Source of the DNA: Lachnospiraceae bacterium UBA3732
GTDB taxonomy: Bacteria; Bacillota; Clostridia; Lachnospirales; Lachnospiraceae
Assembly: GCA_002372545.1 (NCBI GenBank)
Contig: DFHD01000102.1
Span: forward strand, 1-6,967
Direction of reading: 5' to 3'
Length of the DNA stretch: 6,967 nt
Part shown: positions 6,767-6,967 of the stretch, in pieces
Layout: every line of letters starts with the position of its first letter
Numbering within the stretch: the first letter of the stretch is position 1
Translations under genes and position numbers: made by a program
The notes under the pieces: generated by a model
What the model was told of the DNA's origin: nothing
Seen by the model: only the letters and a program-made list of their open reading frames with translations
Database searches by the model: none

Positions 6767-6967
6767 ATGGATCTCTTTTATCTGGAAAATCTGTCGCTGA
6801 AGGTAACCATTAACCGCAGCGGCGCAGAGCTGATCAGCATTCTGAATAAGGAAAACGGGAAGGAATATCTCTGGAACGGGGACCCGGCTTACTGGAAGCG
6901 GCATGCACCTGTTCTTTTCCCCATTGTGGGCAGTCTGAAGAACCATCAGTTTACTGTGGATGGGAAG
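6767..6967 (+). CDS. Aldose 1-epimerase family protein, LacX-like (5' part only)
   Basis: Only the first 67 codons are present; the gene runs off the window edge. The family (galactose mutarotase-like, LacX subgroup) interconverts alpha and beta anomers of aldoses in the cytoplasm, although substrates of LacX-type members are mostly untested. The visible part matches the start of the beta-sandwich fold: VTINRSGAELISI (13-25), EYLWNGDP (33-40), Trp43 and RHAPVLFPIVG (45-55). These are characteristic of the LacX subgroup. The catalytic His and Glu expected further on are outside the window, so activity cannot be judged. It follows dnaB by 20 bases with its own Shine-Dalgarno and is probably the last or a later gene of the same transcript. 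A functional tie to replication is not implied. Confidence 0.85.
   Translation, partial: MDLFYLENLSLKVTINRSGAELISILNKENGKEYLWNGDPAYWKRHAPVLFPIVGSLKNHQFTVDGK

Noticed and set aside
6751..6813. ATG at 6751 just after the dnaB stop
   Set aside because: It reaches a stop after about 20 codons and precedes the GGAGG that serves the ATG at 6767.

Overview
The window carries five genes, all on the + strand and closely packed. They are housekeeping genes of a Gram-positive (Firmicutes) bacterium. Protein style, the gdpP-rplI-dnaB block and the moderate-to-high GC wobble positions suggest a Clostridia member, probably Lachnospiraceae-like. That placement is inference from familiarity with the families; no marker RNA gene is present.

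Layout: 1-54 is a short leader ending in the valS ribosome binding site. 55-2718 is valS (valyl-tRNA synthetase). 2719-2871 is the only sizeable non-coding gap; it holds about four copies of a 38-bp tandem repeat, each containing a GC-rich hairpin and an A-rich tail. 2872-4923 is gdpP (membrane-bound cyclic-di-AMP phosphodiesterase), best started at a GTG rather than at the upstream ATG that reads through the repeats. 4924-5370 is rplI (ribosomal protein L9), whose ATG directly follows the gdpP stop. 5397-6746 is dnaB (replicative helicase), with a TTG start behind a very strong Shine-Dalgarno. From 6767 to the window edge is the beginning of a LacX-type aldose 1-epimerase gene.

Gaps after gdpP are 0, 26 and 20 bases and no + strand terminator is visible, so gdpP, rplI, dnaB and the epimerase gene are probably co-transcribed. 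valS may belong to the same unit, separated by the repeat array. The cluster combines translation (ValRS, L9), replication (DnaB) and second-messenger turnover (GdpP). gdpP-rplI-dnaB is a well-known Firmicutes neighbourhood; valS directly before it and a sugar mutarotase after it look lineage-specific.

No mobile element, CRISPR array, tRNA or rRNA gene was seen, and I find no convincing new defence or biosynthetic system. The most unusual feature is the 38-bp hairpin repeat array before gdpP. On the - strand its units look like tandem intrinsic terminators, and on the + strand they would put a series of stem-loops in the valS-gdpP intercistronic RNA.
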